64,000 nucleotides of DNA, taken from contig NZ_JIBC01000010.1 in the NCBI RefSeq assembly GCF_000620505.1, positions 1 to 64,000 of the forward strand, given 5' to 3'. Numbering within the stretch: position 1 is the stretch's first letter; each line of letters starts with the position of its first letter. Below are positions 26,101 to 34,132 of the stretch, one piece after another. The notes beneath the pieces are model-generated. The model saw nothing but the letters and a program-made list of their open reading frames with translations, was not told the DNA's origin and did not search any database. This stretch comes from Sulfitobacter sp. 20_GPM-1509m (GTDB lineage Bacteria > Pseudomonadota > Alphaproteobacteria > Rhodobacterales > Rhodobacteraceae). A program made the position numbers and the translations under genes.

Positions 26101-28442
26101 ACACCGGCGAAGCGGTCGTGACCGTGAACAATGTCAACGACGCGCCCGACGCGGTGGATGACGAAGCTGCGACATTCAACCAGGACCCGGTTCTGATCGA
26201 CGCGCTGGCCAATGACACCGATCCCGATGGCGACAAGCTGACCATCACCAATGTTTCGGTTCCTGCGGCTCTGGGTGTGGCGATCATTCAGGACAACAAG
26301 GTCCTGTTCACACCTGCCGCAGACTACGAAGGCATCGTGAACATCAGCTACACCGTCGAGGATCCCTCGGGCGCGTCCGACACGGCCAACATTCAGGTTC
26401 TGGTCAATGACGGTATCGTCAGCGGCACAGACGGCAATGATCTGATCAACGCAGGCTACACCGGTGATGCTGGTGGGGATATGGTCGACGCTGGCGACAA
26501 CGAGTTCTCGGACGATCCGGCCAAAGCGGACGATGACATCATCGAAGCAGGCGATGGCAATGACACGGTCTTTGCCGGAAACGGCGACGATCTGGTCAAT
26601 GGCGGCGCAGGCGATGACAGCCTGAACGGCGGCATGGGCGATGACACGCTGAACGGTGACGACGGCAACGACACCATCAACGGCGGGGCCGGTGACGATC
26701 TGATCAACGGCGGCGCGGGTGACGATGTCATCAAGGGCGGCGACGGGTCCGACACCATCTACGGCGGTGACGGCAACGACGTGATCACCTCGAGCGATCC
26801 CGACAACGATTTCAAGATCGACAAGGGCTATCCGGGTCTGTTCACCGGCGAAGAAGGCACGGCTGCTGCCGAAAACGAGCGCGACTATGTCGATGGCGGT
26901 GCGGGCGACGATACCATCAGCACCGGTGACGACCGTGACACCATCGTGGGCGGCACCGGCAATGACGTGATCGACGCAGGCATCGACGACGACGAAGTCT
27001 CGGGCGACGAAGGCGACGACCGGATTGTCGGCGGCGAAGGCAACGACATCATCTATGGTGGCATCGGCAACGACACGATCTATGCTGGCAACGACCCGCT
27101 GAAGGTCCCGGATTCGACCAACATCGAAGACGACGGATCGAACCCCTTCGGTGCCGACAAACGCCAGGACAACGGCCGTGACACCGTTTATGGCGGCGAA
27201 GGCAACGACGTGATCTACGGCGCGGACGACGATGACCTGCTGTACGGTGACGAAGGCGACGACTACATCGACGGCGAAATCGACGACGACACCATCTTTG
27301 GTGGTGTTGGCAATGACACCCTTCTGGGCGGTCAGGGCAACGACGAGATCGACGGCGGCGAAGGCGACGACTATATCAACGCAGGCCGCAATGCCGACAC
27401 TGTCTATGGCGGCACAGGCAACGACACGATCTTTGGCGAAAACGGCGCTGACAAGCTTTACGGCGGCGACGGCGATGACTGGATCGACGGCGGCACCGGT
27501 GATGACACGCTGGACGGCGGCGACGGCGATGACATGATCATCGGCGCAACCGGCGATGACGTGATGACCGGCGGTGCGGGCAATGACACCATGGACGGCG
27601 GCAACGGCGGCGACGACTATATGTCGGGTGGCGATGGTCGCGACACCTTCCTGAATGCCAATGCCGGTGACACCGTCGACGGCGGCACAGGCGGTGACGA
27701 CTTTGACACGCTGGATCTGACCGGTGCTGGCAAATACGAGTATGTGTCGCGCACCGTGGATGCGGACGGCGATTCAACCTCGGGCACCATCCGGTTCCTG
27801 AACGCGGATGGCACCAGCAAGGGCACGCTTGATTTCTACGAGATCGAGTCGATCATCCCCTGCTTTACCCCCGGCACCCTGATCGCCACGCCCAAAGGCG
27901 AGCGTCGCGTCGAGGATCTGCAAGTCGGCGACCGGGTTATCACCCGCGACAACGGCATCCAGGAAATCCGCTGGGTGGGTCAAAAGTCGATGTCCGGCGC
28001 CGAGTTCGAGCGTGCAGAGCACCTCAAGCCTGTCCTGATCCAGAAGGGCGCGCTGGGGGGCGGTCTGCCAGAGCGTGACATGATGGTCTCGCCCAACCAC
28101 CGCGTTCTGGTGGCCAATGACAAGACCGCGCTCTATTTCGAAGAGCGTGAAGTTCTGGTCGCGGCGAAACACCTGACCGGACTTGAGGGGGTCGATATTG
28201 TTGACGTCAGCGCAACAACATACATCCACCTGATGTTCGACCAGCACGAGGTGATCCTGTCGGACGGCGCCTGGACCGAAAGCTTCCAGCCCGGCGACCT
28301 GACACTCGCCGGTATCGGCAATGCGCAGCGCAACGAACTTTTCGAGCTCTTCCCTGAGTTGAAAACGCGCGAAGGCATCGACGCCTATACATCGGCACGC
28401 CGGTCCCTGAAAAAGCACGAGGCGGTCCTTTTGACCAAGTAA
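23142..28442 (+). CDS. Giant RTX adhesin-like protein with Ig/cadherin-like repeats and a C-terminal Hint domain
   Basis: 1766 aa from the ATG at 23142 (AGAGGA site at 23127-23132). No N-terminal signal peptide. Order: RTX nonapeptides about 60-105; beta domain A about 117-320; RTX about 320-390; beta domain B about 392-590, visibly homologous to A (both carry V.F...DID and GPVSRI blocks); RTX about 597-650; four Ig/cadherin-like repeats about 725-1090, each near 93 aa; a long RTX array about 1090-1500 (GGxGxDxUx units); and a Hint domain from C1574 (CFTPGTLIATPKGERRVEDL) with SPNHRVL. Very acidic, calcium-binding and probably secreted by a type I system encoded elsewhere, acting at the cell surface or outside. 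The Hint domain may self-cleave before C1574. Confidence 0.88.
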   Translation: MTFYYDPKTPVDPVDPEKTTRDGVVDGDNNANVINAAYTGDPEGDKIDNNDAIIGSDTGDQDIVDARGGDDKVYAGADDDEVYAGAGDDTVYGGTGDDLIYGDSGYTGGTIGKTTGDENMFRWSELPDPDGSWHGKVDDGDDLENMKLSQQVGGVKVTVETPPRPSWHSNGLETEFDNEAIYVGGLKDSINTRSSLESEADNGECGTYKIGFDKAVDQVRFNITDIDADVGYVRVLAYGPDGTLIPVDFQAGSGLSVGGNNTITANDDHQDARTDADASVTVTVTGPVSRIEVIHAGDGHGQSNIYLSDIGIVETFETIEGTDGEATAAQGAGADFLNGDAGNDTIYGQGGDDTINGGADNDLLVGGSGDDSIDGGSGDDVIYGDNAGETPPTSTETVRESFEWDQAGVANGQDLDGFTQNTGNVNVTFKVLQETGAADTEFSTDQQKVHSIEDDGKGVDAYSSLDSETKGKGNQADYELSFSDAVENVSFRVNDIDGDGVVRIRAYDVNGNEINVDMTGGSKLTLIDSDGKFGVDTADSNGGYEEDTSGNYSILVDIPGPVSRITIEHDQNGSNNSGINVTDVYFDATVGVPAGEDGNDVLNGGDGDDMIFGEGGNDTLTGGEGDDTLSGGDDADVIFGGAGDVVDGGAGGFDADPALNTDNDTLDLTGQGPFYITDKVVDSNGNGFDGTIVFVDGDGKPTGDTLTFTEIENIIGDEVNRGPDAMDDTATTDEDTAVTIDVLANDTDPDGDTLTIKSATVPADQGSVEIVDNKLVFTPADNFNGEATITYVVQDGNGGEDTGEAVVTVNPVNDDPVAVDDTATTDEDTAVTVDVLANDTDVDGDTLTIKSATVPADQGTVQIVDNKLVFTPADDFNGEATITYVVQDGNGGEDTGEAVVTVTPVNDDPVAVDDTATTDENTQVTIDVLANDTDVDGDTLTIKSATVPADQGSVEIVDNKVVFTPATDFVGDATITYVVQDGNGGEDTGEAVVTVNNVNDAPDAVDDEAATFNQDPVLIDALANDTDPDGDKLTITNVSVPAALGVAIIQDNKVLFTPAADYEGIVNISYTVEDPSGASDTANIQVLVNDGIVSGTDGNDLINAGYTGDAGGDMVDAGDNEFSDDPAKADDDIIEAGDGNDTVFAGNGDDLVNGGAGDDSLNGGMGDDTLNGDDGNDTINGGAGDDLINGGAGDDVIKGGDGSDTIYGGDGNDVITSSDPDNDFKIDKGYPGLFTGEEGTAAAENERDYVDGGAGDDTISTGDDRDTIVGGTGNDVIDAGIDDDEVSGDEGDDRIVGGEGNDIIYGGIGNDTIYAGNDPLKVPDSTNIEDDGSNPFGADKRQDNGRDTVYGGEGNDVIYGADDDDLLYGDEGDDYIDGEIDDDTIFGGVGNDTLLGGQGNDEIDGGEGDDYINAGRNADTVYGGTGNDTIFGENGADKLYGGDGDDWIDGGTGDDTLDGGDGDDMIIGATGDDVMTGGAGNDTMDGGNGGDDYMSGGDGRDTFLNANAGDTVDGGTGGDDFDTLDLTGAGKYEYVSRTVDADGDSTSGTIRFLNADGTSKGTLDFYEIESIIPCFTPGTLIATPKGERRVEDLQVGDRVITRDNGIQEIRWVGQKSMSGAEFERAEHLKPVLIQKGALGGGLPERDMMVSPNHRVLVANDKTALYFEEREVLVAAKHLTGLEGVDIVDVSATTYIHLMFDQHEVILSDGAWTESFQPGDLTLAGIGNAQRNELFELFPELKTREGIDAYTSARRSLKKHEAVLLTK
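25321..26415 (+). repeat. Four tandem 279-282 bp repeats encoding Ig/cadherin-like domains
   Basis: Equivalent points occur at 25321, 25600, 25879 and 26161, giving unit lengths of 279, 279 and 282 bases (the fourth has one extra codon). Units 1-3 are nearly identical at DNA level (for example the codons for VVQDGNGGEDTGEAVVTV), while unit 4 is diverged. Each encodes a DDTATTDEDT...DVLANDTD module. Confidence 0.9.
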
Positions 28443-28483
28443 GCGCGCCTCGCGCACATCCAAAATATGCAGTGAGTGAGTCG

Positions 28484-28508
28484 CCGGTGTGGTCCCAGAC
28501 CACACCGG
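28484..28508 (+). other. Strong hairpin after the giant RTX gene
   Basis: CCGGTGTGGTC at 28484-28494 pairs perfectly with GACCACACCGG at 28498-28508 across a three-base loop. No T-run follows. It sits between the stop codon and the intrinsic terminator and may protect the mRNA 3' end. Confidence 0.6.
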
Positions 28509-28514
28509 ACGAGG

Positions 28515-28545
28515 AAAACGGCGCAGGGGGCTGCGCCGCTTTTCG
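28515..28545 (+). terminator. Rho-independent terminator after the giant RTX gene
   Basis: CGGCGCAG at 28519-28526 pairs with CTGCGCCG at 28531-28538 around GGGG, with AAAA before and CTTTTCG after: a classical intrinsic terminator. It separates the two RTX-Hint genes into independent transcripts. Downstream to 28748 I see only the presumed promoter region of the next gene. Confidence 0.8.
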
Positions 28546-28748
28546 CGTTCAATGGTCTGGAATTTTCAAGACTGTTTCCGTAAATGAAAATGTGCCGCAT
28601 TTCGTTGCGGCAACTAAGGCAAATTTACGTGATCTTGGACCAAAATATGGCCAATCCCCATATACTTCCCGGAATTGTAGGTTAATACATCTTTAAGACG
28701 AGCGTGGGGGCGCGACGTCTAATGATTCAGCTTTGGGAAACCGCTGCC

Positions 28749-30830
28749 ATGACCGTGATCAATGGGACAAATAACAACGACACTCTTCAGGGTGGCGCTG
28801 GTGACGACTCGATTTCAGGCCTGAACGGCCAGGACCGCATCTCGGGCGAGGGCGGCAACGACTATATCTCGGGCGGTGACGGGAACGACACGCTTTTCGG
28901 GGACGCAGGCGAAGGCACAGCCCCCGGCAAGGACGCCTCTGCGCTGTCTTTGCGCAGCGAGAACGTGGTGTCGCAAACCTATTACGGAAACAATGCCAGC
29001 GCGGGCGACTCTGCGATTTACAGCAATGTTGCGACATTGGCGGACGGCACTCCGATCTCGGGTCGTCTGGTTCTGGTGTCGAAATCCGACCACAAGCTTT
29101 CGGTCGATCTGACCGGTGGCCGTGGTTCAGAAATTCTGCTGAACAATCAGTATGTCAGCTCGGGCAAGGGCGACACCGCCACATTCCGGTTCGAGTTTTT
29201 CAACCCCGCAACAGGTCAGCCTGTGGCGCTGAACTCGGTCGCGACGTTCAACGACCTCGACAAGAACGGCACCGGCGACCAAGAAGCGGTGACGCTGCAA
29301 GCGTCCAGTTTCTCGGCCTTTGGCGTGGCGTCAAATTCCGTTCTGAACGTCCAGACCACATCGACGACGGTCAAGGCGATCGGTAGCGGTAACAACGACC
29401 CCGAGGATCAAGAAGCTTGGTTTAGCGCCCAGTTTGAAAACCGGACGTTCATTGAATTTACACTGGAATCGCGCAGCACACAGTCGGGCTTTACCTTCTC
29501 GGGCGACCTGATCGACGACGCGATTGTCACCCCCATCGTGGCGGGCAACGACACCATCGACGGTGGCGCAGGCAACGATGTGATCTTTGGCCAGGGCGGC
29601 AATGACGTGCTGTATGGCGGCAGCGGCAACGACTATGTCGACGGCGGCGAAGGCAACGACCTGCTGGATGGCGGTCAGGGTCAGGATACGCTGATCGGTG
29701 GCGCGGGCAACGACACGATGTCCGGCGGAGAGGGCGATGACTCTCTTGATGGCGGCGAAGACAATGACGTGATGGATGGCGGTCAGGGTCAGGATAGGCT
29801 GATCGGCGGCGCGGGCAACGACATGATGTCTGGCGGCGACGGTGACGATATTCTCGATGGCGGCGAAGGCAACGACCTTCTGGACGGTGGTCAGGGTCAG
29901 GATACGCTGATTGGCGGCGCGGGCAACGATACGTTGATCGGCGGCACCGGCGACGACACAATGACCGGCGGTGACGGCCAGGATCTGTTTGTGATGGGCA
30001 AGGACCATGACAGCGCCAGCGGCGGGTTTGGCAGTGATCGCTTTACCTTTGACGGCATCAACGGCGGCACCATTGTCGGCGGCGAGGATGCGGATGGCAA
30101 AGATATCGACGTGATCGACCTGACCGGCGTGCGCGCCAAGGTCTATTCCGACGGGCCGGGTTCGGAATCCGGCCGGATCGATTTTTACGACGAGCATGGC
30201 AACATTTCGGGTCGCACCAACTATTCCGAGATCGAACAGATCATCATGTGCTTTACTCCCGGCACCATGATCGCCACGGACAAGGGCGAGGTGGCCGTCG
30301 AGGCATTGAAACCGGGTATGCGGGTGTTCACCCGTGACAATGGTCTGCAAAAACTGCGGTGGGCAGGGCGGCGCGATTTGACCCGTGCGGAACTGGCTGC
30401 AAATCCGACCTTTAACCCCGTGCTGATCCGCCAGGGTGCCTTGGGGCGTGGCTTGCCTGACCGCGACATGCTGGTCAGCCCGAACCACCGGATGCTGATC
30501 ACTTCGGATCTGGCGGCCGTGATGTTCGACGACCGCGAGGTGCTGGTCGCGGCCAAGCACCTGACAATGATGGATGGCGTGGACGTGGTCGAGGCGGACA
30601 GCGTCAGCTATATCCACCTGATGTTCGACCACCACGAGGTGATCCTGGGCGACGGCACATGGACCGAAAGCTTTCAGCCCGGTGACATGTCACTGCGCGG
30701 TATCGGATCAGAGCAACGTCAGGAAATCCTGTCGCTGTTCCCCGAGCTTGAGACGGTTCAAGGTTTGGAAGACTACACTTCGGCCCGCCGGTCGCTGCGG
30801 TCCTTCGAGGCGCGTTCGCTCTTGGGTTAA
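28749..30830 (+). CDS. RTX calcium-binding protein with C-terminal Hint domain
   Basis: 693 aa from the ATG at 28749 ([20 protein letters not shown]); an in-frame ATG at 28722 is an alternative. RTX repeats cover about 5-55, a non-repetitive beta-rich domain about 60-265, and a second RTX array about 265-430 with highly regular GGxGND units. The Hint domain begins at C501 ([20 protein letters not shown]), with SPNHRMLI, and extends to about 640. The tail ends [17 protein letters not shown], clearly homologous to the tail of the giant upstream protein. No signal peptide; type I export is inferred from the RTX repeats, but no HlyB/HlyD genes are present. Its stop overlaps the stop of the convergent MobA-like gene by two bases. 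Confidence 0.87.
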   Translation: MTVINGTNNNDTLQGGAGDDSISGLNGQDRISGEGGNDYISGGDGNDTLFGDAGEGTAPGKDASALSLRSENVVSQTYYGNNASAGDSAIYSNVATLADGTPISGRLVLVSKSDHKLSVDLTGGRGSEILLNNQYVSSGKGDTATFRFEFFNPATGQPVALNSVATFNDLDKNGTGDQEAVTLQASSFSAFGVASNSVLNVQTTSTTVKAIGSGNNDPEDQEAWFSAQFENRTFIEFTLESRSTQSGFTFSGDLIDDAIVTPIVAGNDTIDGGAGNDVIFGQGGNDVLYGGSGNDYVDGGEGNDLLDGGQGQDTLIGGAGNDTMSGGEGDDSLDGGEDNDVMDGGQGQDRLIGGAGNDMMSGGDGDDILDGGEGNDLLDGGQGQDTLIGGAGNDTLIGGTGDDTMTGGDGQDLFVMGKDHDSASGGFGSDRFTFDGINGGTIVGGEDADGKDIDVIDLTGVRAKVYSDGPGSESGRIDFYDEHGNISGRTNYSEIEQIIMCFTPGTMIATDKGEVAVEALKPGMRVFTRDNGLQKLRWAGRRDLTRAELAANPTFNPVLIRQGALGRGLPDRDMLVSPNHRMLITSDLAAVMFDDREVLVAAKHLTMMDGVDVVEADSVSYIHLMFDHHEVILGDGTWTESFQPGDMSLRGIGSEQRQEILSLFPELETVQGLEDYTSARRSLRSFEARSLLG

Positions 30831-31435
30831 TCCCTGAGCGCGCGCCAGTTGGCCCAATCCTCGGGCGTGTCCAGATCATTGCGCGCGCGGTTGCCTGACA
30901 GGGCAATCCGCGCGACGCGATGTCCGGCGGATTTGACAATCGACTGGCCGCCGTGATCGCCGGTCAGCTTTGCAAACTGTGCGAACAACGGCTTTGCAAA
31001 TACGATGGGATGCCCGTCGCGCCCGTCCGCAGTTGTTCCGCGCCAGATCAGTATTTCTGTACTCAAGTCAACGGCTTGGATCACGTTATTCAAGTCATCC
31101 TCCGTCAGATCGGGCAAGTCGCCCAACAGCAAAAGCGCGGCCTTTGCAGTCTTGGGCAATGCCGCAAAGGCCGTGCGCAGCGATGCACCCATTCCTTCGG
31201 CCGCATCTGCAACCGGCACCGGTGTCACGTCCAGCCCCGAGATTGCCGTATAACGGTCGTGAGGCGCGGGCGGCAGTGCCACGAAGACCCGTTCGCAGAC
31301 CTGACGCGCGATCCGGCATTGCCGCCGGATCAGCGGCTCGCCATCCACGTCCTGCATAAGCTTGTCCGCGCCGCGCATCCGCGACGATTGCCCGGCGGCA
31401 AGGACGATGGCAGGGATATGTTCGAGCGCACACAT
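30827..31435 (-). CDS. MobA/MocA-like nucleotidyltransferase
   Basis: 202 aa from the ATG at 31435, preceded by GGTGGG; a longer frame to 31480 is less likely. The nucleotide-binding signature [16 protein letters not shown] lies near residues 10-25, with a later [11 protein letters not shown] metal-site motif and NDLDTPEDW near the end. Proteins of this family attach CMP or GMP to molybdopterin or act on related sugars and alcohols. The MocA subgroup, which makes molybdopterin cytosine dinucleotide for xanthine/CO dehydrogenase-type enzymes, is the closest by motif, but no molybdoenzyme gene lies nearby. The gene is 13 bases downstream of the DMGDH-like gene on the same strand and could be co-transcribed. 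Confidence 0.8.
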   Translation of the reverse strand: MCALEHIPAIVLAAGQSSRMRGADKLMQDVDGEPLIRRQCRIARQVCERVFVALPPAPHDRYTAISGLDVTPVPVADAAEGMGASLRTAFAALPKTAKAALLLLGDLPDLTEDDLNNVIQAVDLSTEILIWRGTTADGRDGHPIVFAKPLFAQFAKLTGDHGGQSIVKSAGHRVARIALSGNRARNDLDTPEDWANWRALRD

Positions 31436-31448
31436 TGGCCCACCATAC

Positions 31449-33866
31449 TCAGCCACGCATCCGTGCGCCATCGGCATCAAAGGGTGGCGTCAGCGTGACG
31501 GTGGCGGGGCGCATCTGGCCGAGGATTTCGATTTCGACCTTCAGCCCGTCCGACACGGCCTGTCTGGGCAGGAAACCTTGGGCGATTGAGGTGCCCGTGT
31601 GGTGCGAATAGCCGCCCGAGGTACAAAAGCCCACAACCTCGCCGTCCAGCCAGATCGGCTCGTAGCCGTGCACGTCAGCGTCATCCGCATCGACCGCAAG
31701 AGCAACCAGCCTGCGTGTGGTCCCCCGGACGCGTTCAGCTTCGGCGGCGGCACGGCCGATGAATTCCGTGCCCTTTTTGAAGTCGATAAAGCGATCCAGC
31801 CCCGTCTCGGCGGCGGTGTAATCGGGTGAAAATTCGGCCATCCAGCTGCCGAAATGCTTGTCCAGCCGCAGCGACATCATCGCGCGCATTCCAAAGGGGA
31901 CCATGCCGTGCGGCTGACCCGCGGCCCACAGGGTCCACCACAGCGCACGCTGGCCCATCGGATCGCAGTAAACTTCATAGCCCAGATCGCCGGTGTAGCT
32001 GACCCGCTGCACGATACAGTCGGTCATGCCAACGGTCATGCGGCGGACATCGCGAAACTTCAGGTCCGAAATATCGGTGCGCGTGCATGCGGCCAGAACC
32101 GCGCGCGCCATTGGCCCTGCGATCTGGAACCCTGTGCGCGTGTCACTGATGTTTTCGACATGAACACCATCTTCCAAGTGACTGGAAAACCATCTGAAAT
32201 GATAATTCTGGCTGCCGTAGGAGGCCGTCAGCTGAAACTCTTCCGCGCCCAGGCAGGATATGGTGAAATCTCCGATCAGCTTGCCCTTGTCCGACAGCAT
32301 CGGTGTCAGCGACAGCCGCCCCGGTTGCGGCACGCGGCCTGCCATGATCCGGTCCAGCCTTGCCCGCGCGCGCGGACCTGTGACGCGGTATTTGCCAAAG
32401 TTTTGCACTTCGTTGATGCCAACACCGCCGCGCACGCCGCGAACCTCGCGCGCGGTCGCGTCAAAAGCGTCCGAACGGCGGAAGGACGGCGTTTCAAAGG
32501 ACGGCTCGCCGTCCTGGGCAAAATAGTTCACCACCTCAAGCCCGTATTGCTGGCCCCAGACCGCACCCATGTCGGAAAAAATGTCATACATCGGCGTGGT
32601 GCGGTTGGGACGCGCGGCGGGCAGTTCTTCGTTGGGATAGCTGACGGAAAACCGCTTCTGATAGTTCTCGATGACCTTGGGCAGCGTGTATCCGGGGCTG
32701 ATCCAGTCGCCAAAGCGGGCCACGTCCATGGCCATCACGTCACGTTCCGGCTCGCCTTCGATCATCCATTGCGCCAGCGTCAACCCGACGCCGCCGCCTT
32801 GGGAAAAGCCCGCCATGACGCCGCAGGCGGACCAGTAATTGCGCACGCCGGGCACCGGGCCGACCAGCGGATTGCCATCGGGGGCGAAGGTAAACGGCCC
32901 GTGGATCACCGATTTGACGCCTGCGGTCTCCAGCGCCGGAAAGCGCTTGTAGGCAAAGGCGATGCTGTCCTCGATCTTGTCGAAATCATCGGGCAACAGT
33001 TCGTGGCCAAAGGTCCACGGCGTGCCGTTCACCGCCCAGGGGCGGCAACGCTGTTCATAAAACCCGATGCACAGTCCGCGTCCTTCCTGCCGCAGATAGC
33101 TTTCGCCGGCCGGGTCCATGACATGAGGGTGTTCGCCGCCCGCGTTCACGATGTCGGCGATCATCGGCACCTCTTCGGTGACGATATACTGGTGCTCCAT
33201 CGGGTGCAGGGGGAAATAGATGCCCGCCATCGCGCCCACTTCGCGCGCCCACAACCCGCCCGCGTTGACGATGTGCTCGGCATGGATCGTGCCCTGATCG
33301 GTCACCACATCCCAGGTGCCGTCGGGGCGTTGGTTGGTTTCGGTGACCATCGTGTGTGTCTGGATCGTGGCCCCGCCCATCCGCGCGGCCTTGGCATAGG
33401 CGTGGGTGGTGCCCGAGGGGTCAAGGTGGCCGTCGAGGGGGTCGTAAAGCCCGCCAATGATGCCGTCGATATTGGTTACGGGGGCAATCCTGGCGATCTC
33501 GTCGGGCGTGACGATCTCGGTCTCCAGCCCCATGAAACGATGCTTGGCCCGTTCCGCCAGCAGCATGTCGAACCGATCCCGATTGTCGGCCAGCGTAATG
33601 CCGCCCACATGGTGCAGGCCGCAGGACATTCCGGTGATCGCTTCCAACTCTTTGTACAGGCGGATCGTATAACCCTGAAGCGCGGCCATATTGGTGTCGC
33701 CGTTCAGTGTGTGAAATCCGCCCGCCGCGTGCCACGTGCTGCCCGAGGTCAGCTCTGACCGTTCGATCAGCATCACGTCGGACCAGCCGAGTTTCGTCAG
33801 GTGGTAGAGCACGGATGCGCCGACTACGCCTCCACCGATGACGGCAACGCGGGTGGTGGTTTGCAT
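31449..33866 (-). CDS. Dimethylglycine/sarcosine dehydrogenase-like FAD protein with GcvT domain
   Basis: 805 aa. An N-terminal DAO-type FAD domain starts VAVIGGGVVGASVLYHL (GxGxxG at about 10-16), and STWHAAG holds H46, the position that carries covalent FAD in dimethylglycine dehydrogenase. The C-terminal half from about residue 430 is the aminomethyltransferase (GcvT) folate-binding domain, which captures the released one-carbon unit on tetrahydrofolate. Likely substrates are N-methylated glycines from betaine breakdown, important for marine roseobacters. It is divergent from a paralogue at 34133 of nearly identical length and layout. The exact substrate cannot be read from the sequence. 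Confidence 0.88.
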   Translation of the reverse strand: MQTTTRVAVIGGGVVGASVLYHLTKLGWSDVMLIERSELTSGSTWHAAGGFHTLNGDTNMAALQGYTIRLYKELEAITGMSCGLHHVGGITLADNRDRFDMLLAERAKHRFMGLETEIVTPDEIARIAPVTNIDGIIGGLYDPLDGHLDPSGTTHAYAKAARMGGATIQTHTMVTETNQRPDGTWDVVTDQGTIHAEHIVNAGGLWAREVGAMAGIYFPLHPMEHQYIVTEEVPMIADIVNAGGEHPHVMDPAGESYLRQEGRGLCIGFYEQRCRPWAVNGTPWTFGHELLPDDFDKIEDSIAFAYKRFPALETAGVKSVIHGPFTFAPDGNPLVGPVPGVRNYWSACGVMAGFSQGGGVGLTLAQWMIEGEPERDVMAMDVARFGDWISPGYTLPKVIENYQKRFSVSYPNEELPAARPNRTTPMYDIFSDMGAVWGQQYGLEVVNYFAQDGEPSFETPSFRRSDAFDATAREVRGVRGGVGINEVQNFGKYRVTGPRARARLDRIMAGRVPQPGRLSLTPMLSDKGKLIGDFTISCLGAEEFQLTASYGSQNYHFRWFSSHLEDGVHVENISDTRTGFQIAGPMARAVLAACTRTDISDLKFRDVRRMTVGMTDCIVQRVSYTGDLGYEVYCDPMGQRALWWTLWAAGQPHGMVPFGMRAMMSLRLDKHFGSWMAEFSPDYTAAETGLDRFIDFKKGTEFIGRAAAEAERVRGTTRRLVALAVDADDADVHGYEPIWLDGEVVGFCTSGGYSHHTGTSIAQGFLPRQAVSDGLKVEIEILGQMRPATVTLTPPFDADGARMRG

Positions 33867-33970
33867 GGGGCAGCCTCCGGTTGGGTGGTACGCCCCCGAT
33901 TTTAGGGGGCAAGGGGGCGTGGGCTGGTCCGTTTGCGACGGATTGCGTCGCTGGTGCGGGGTGCCAGGGC

Positions 33971-34020
33971 AGGCCGGGGCGCTGCCCCGGACCCCGGAGT
34001 TTGTCTGGCAAGATGAAGAG
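33971..34020 (+). repeat. Intergenic palindromic repeat, copy 1
   Basis: CCGGGGC at 33974-33980 and GCCCCGG at 33984-33990 form a hairpin around GCT, followed by ACCCCGGAGTTTG and GGCAAGATGAAGAGG. The same arrangement (GGGGGC-GCT-GCCCCC, then GGACCCCCGG and ATATTT) occurs inverted at 47885-47922. This type of element is common between genes in Rhodobacterales genomes in my recollection. It lies in the 266-base gap between the two divergent DMGDH-like genes; a second small stem, CCCCC/GGGGG, is at about 33892-33908. Confidence 0.6.
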
Positions 34021-34132
34021 GATTATTCCTGTGCTTGGTGTTTGGCCGACATCGGGCGTCGGAAACGATCAATCTTATGCGCCACAAGGCGGCAGGTTGA
34101 AGGCCAGGTGAATTCAACAAAGGCCAAACCCC

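Noticed and set aside
26400-27700. Short regular DNA repeats that could suggest a CRISPR array
   Set aside because: Units of 27 bases in frame encode RTX nonapeptides; there are no unique spacers of constant length.
31854-33758. 634-aa rightward frame opposite the first DMGDH-like gene
   Set aside because: His/Arg/Val-rich antisense shadow; the leftward frame has FAD and GcvT domains.
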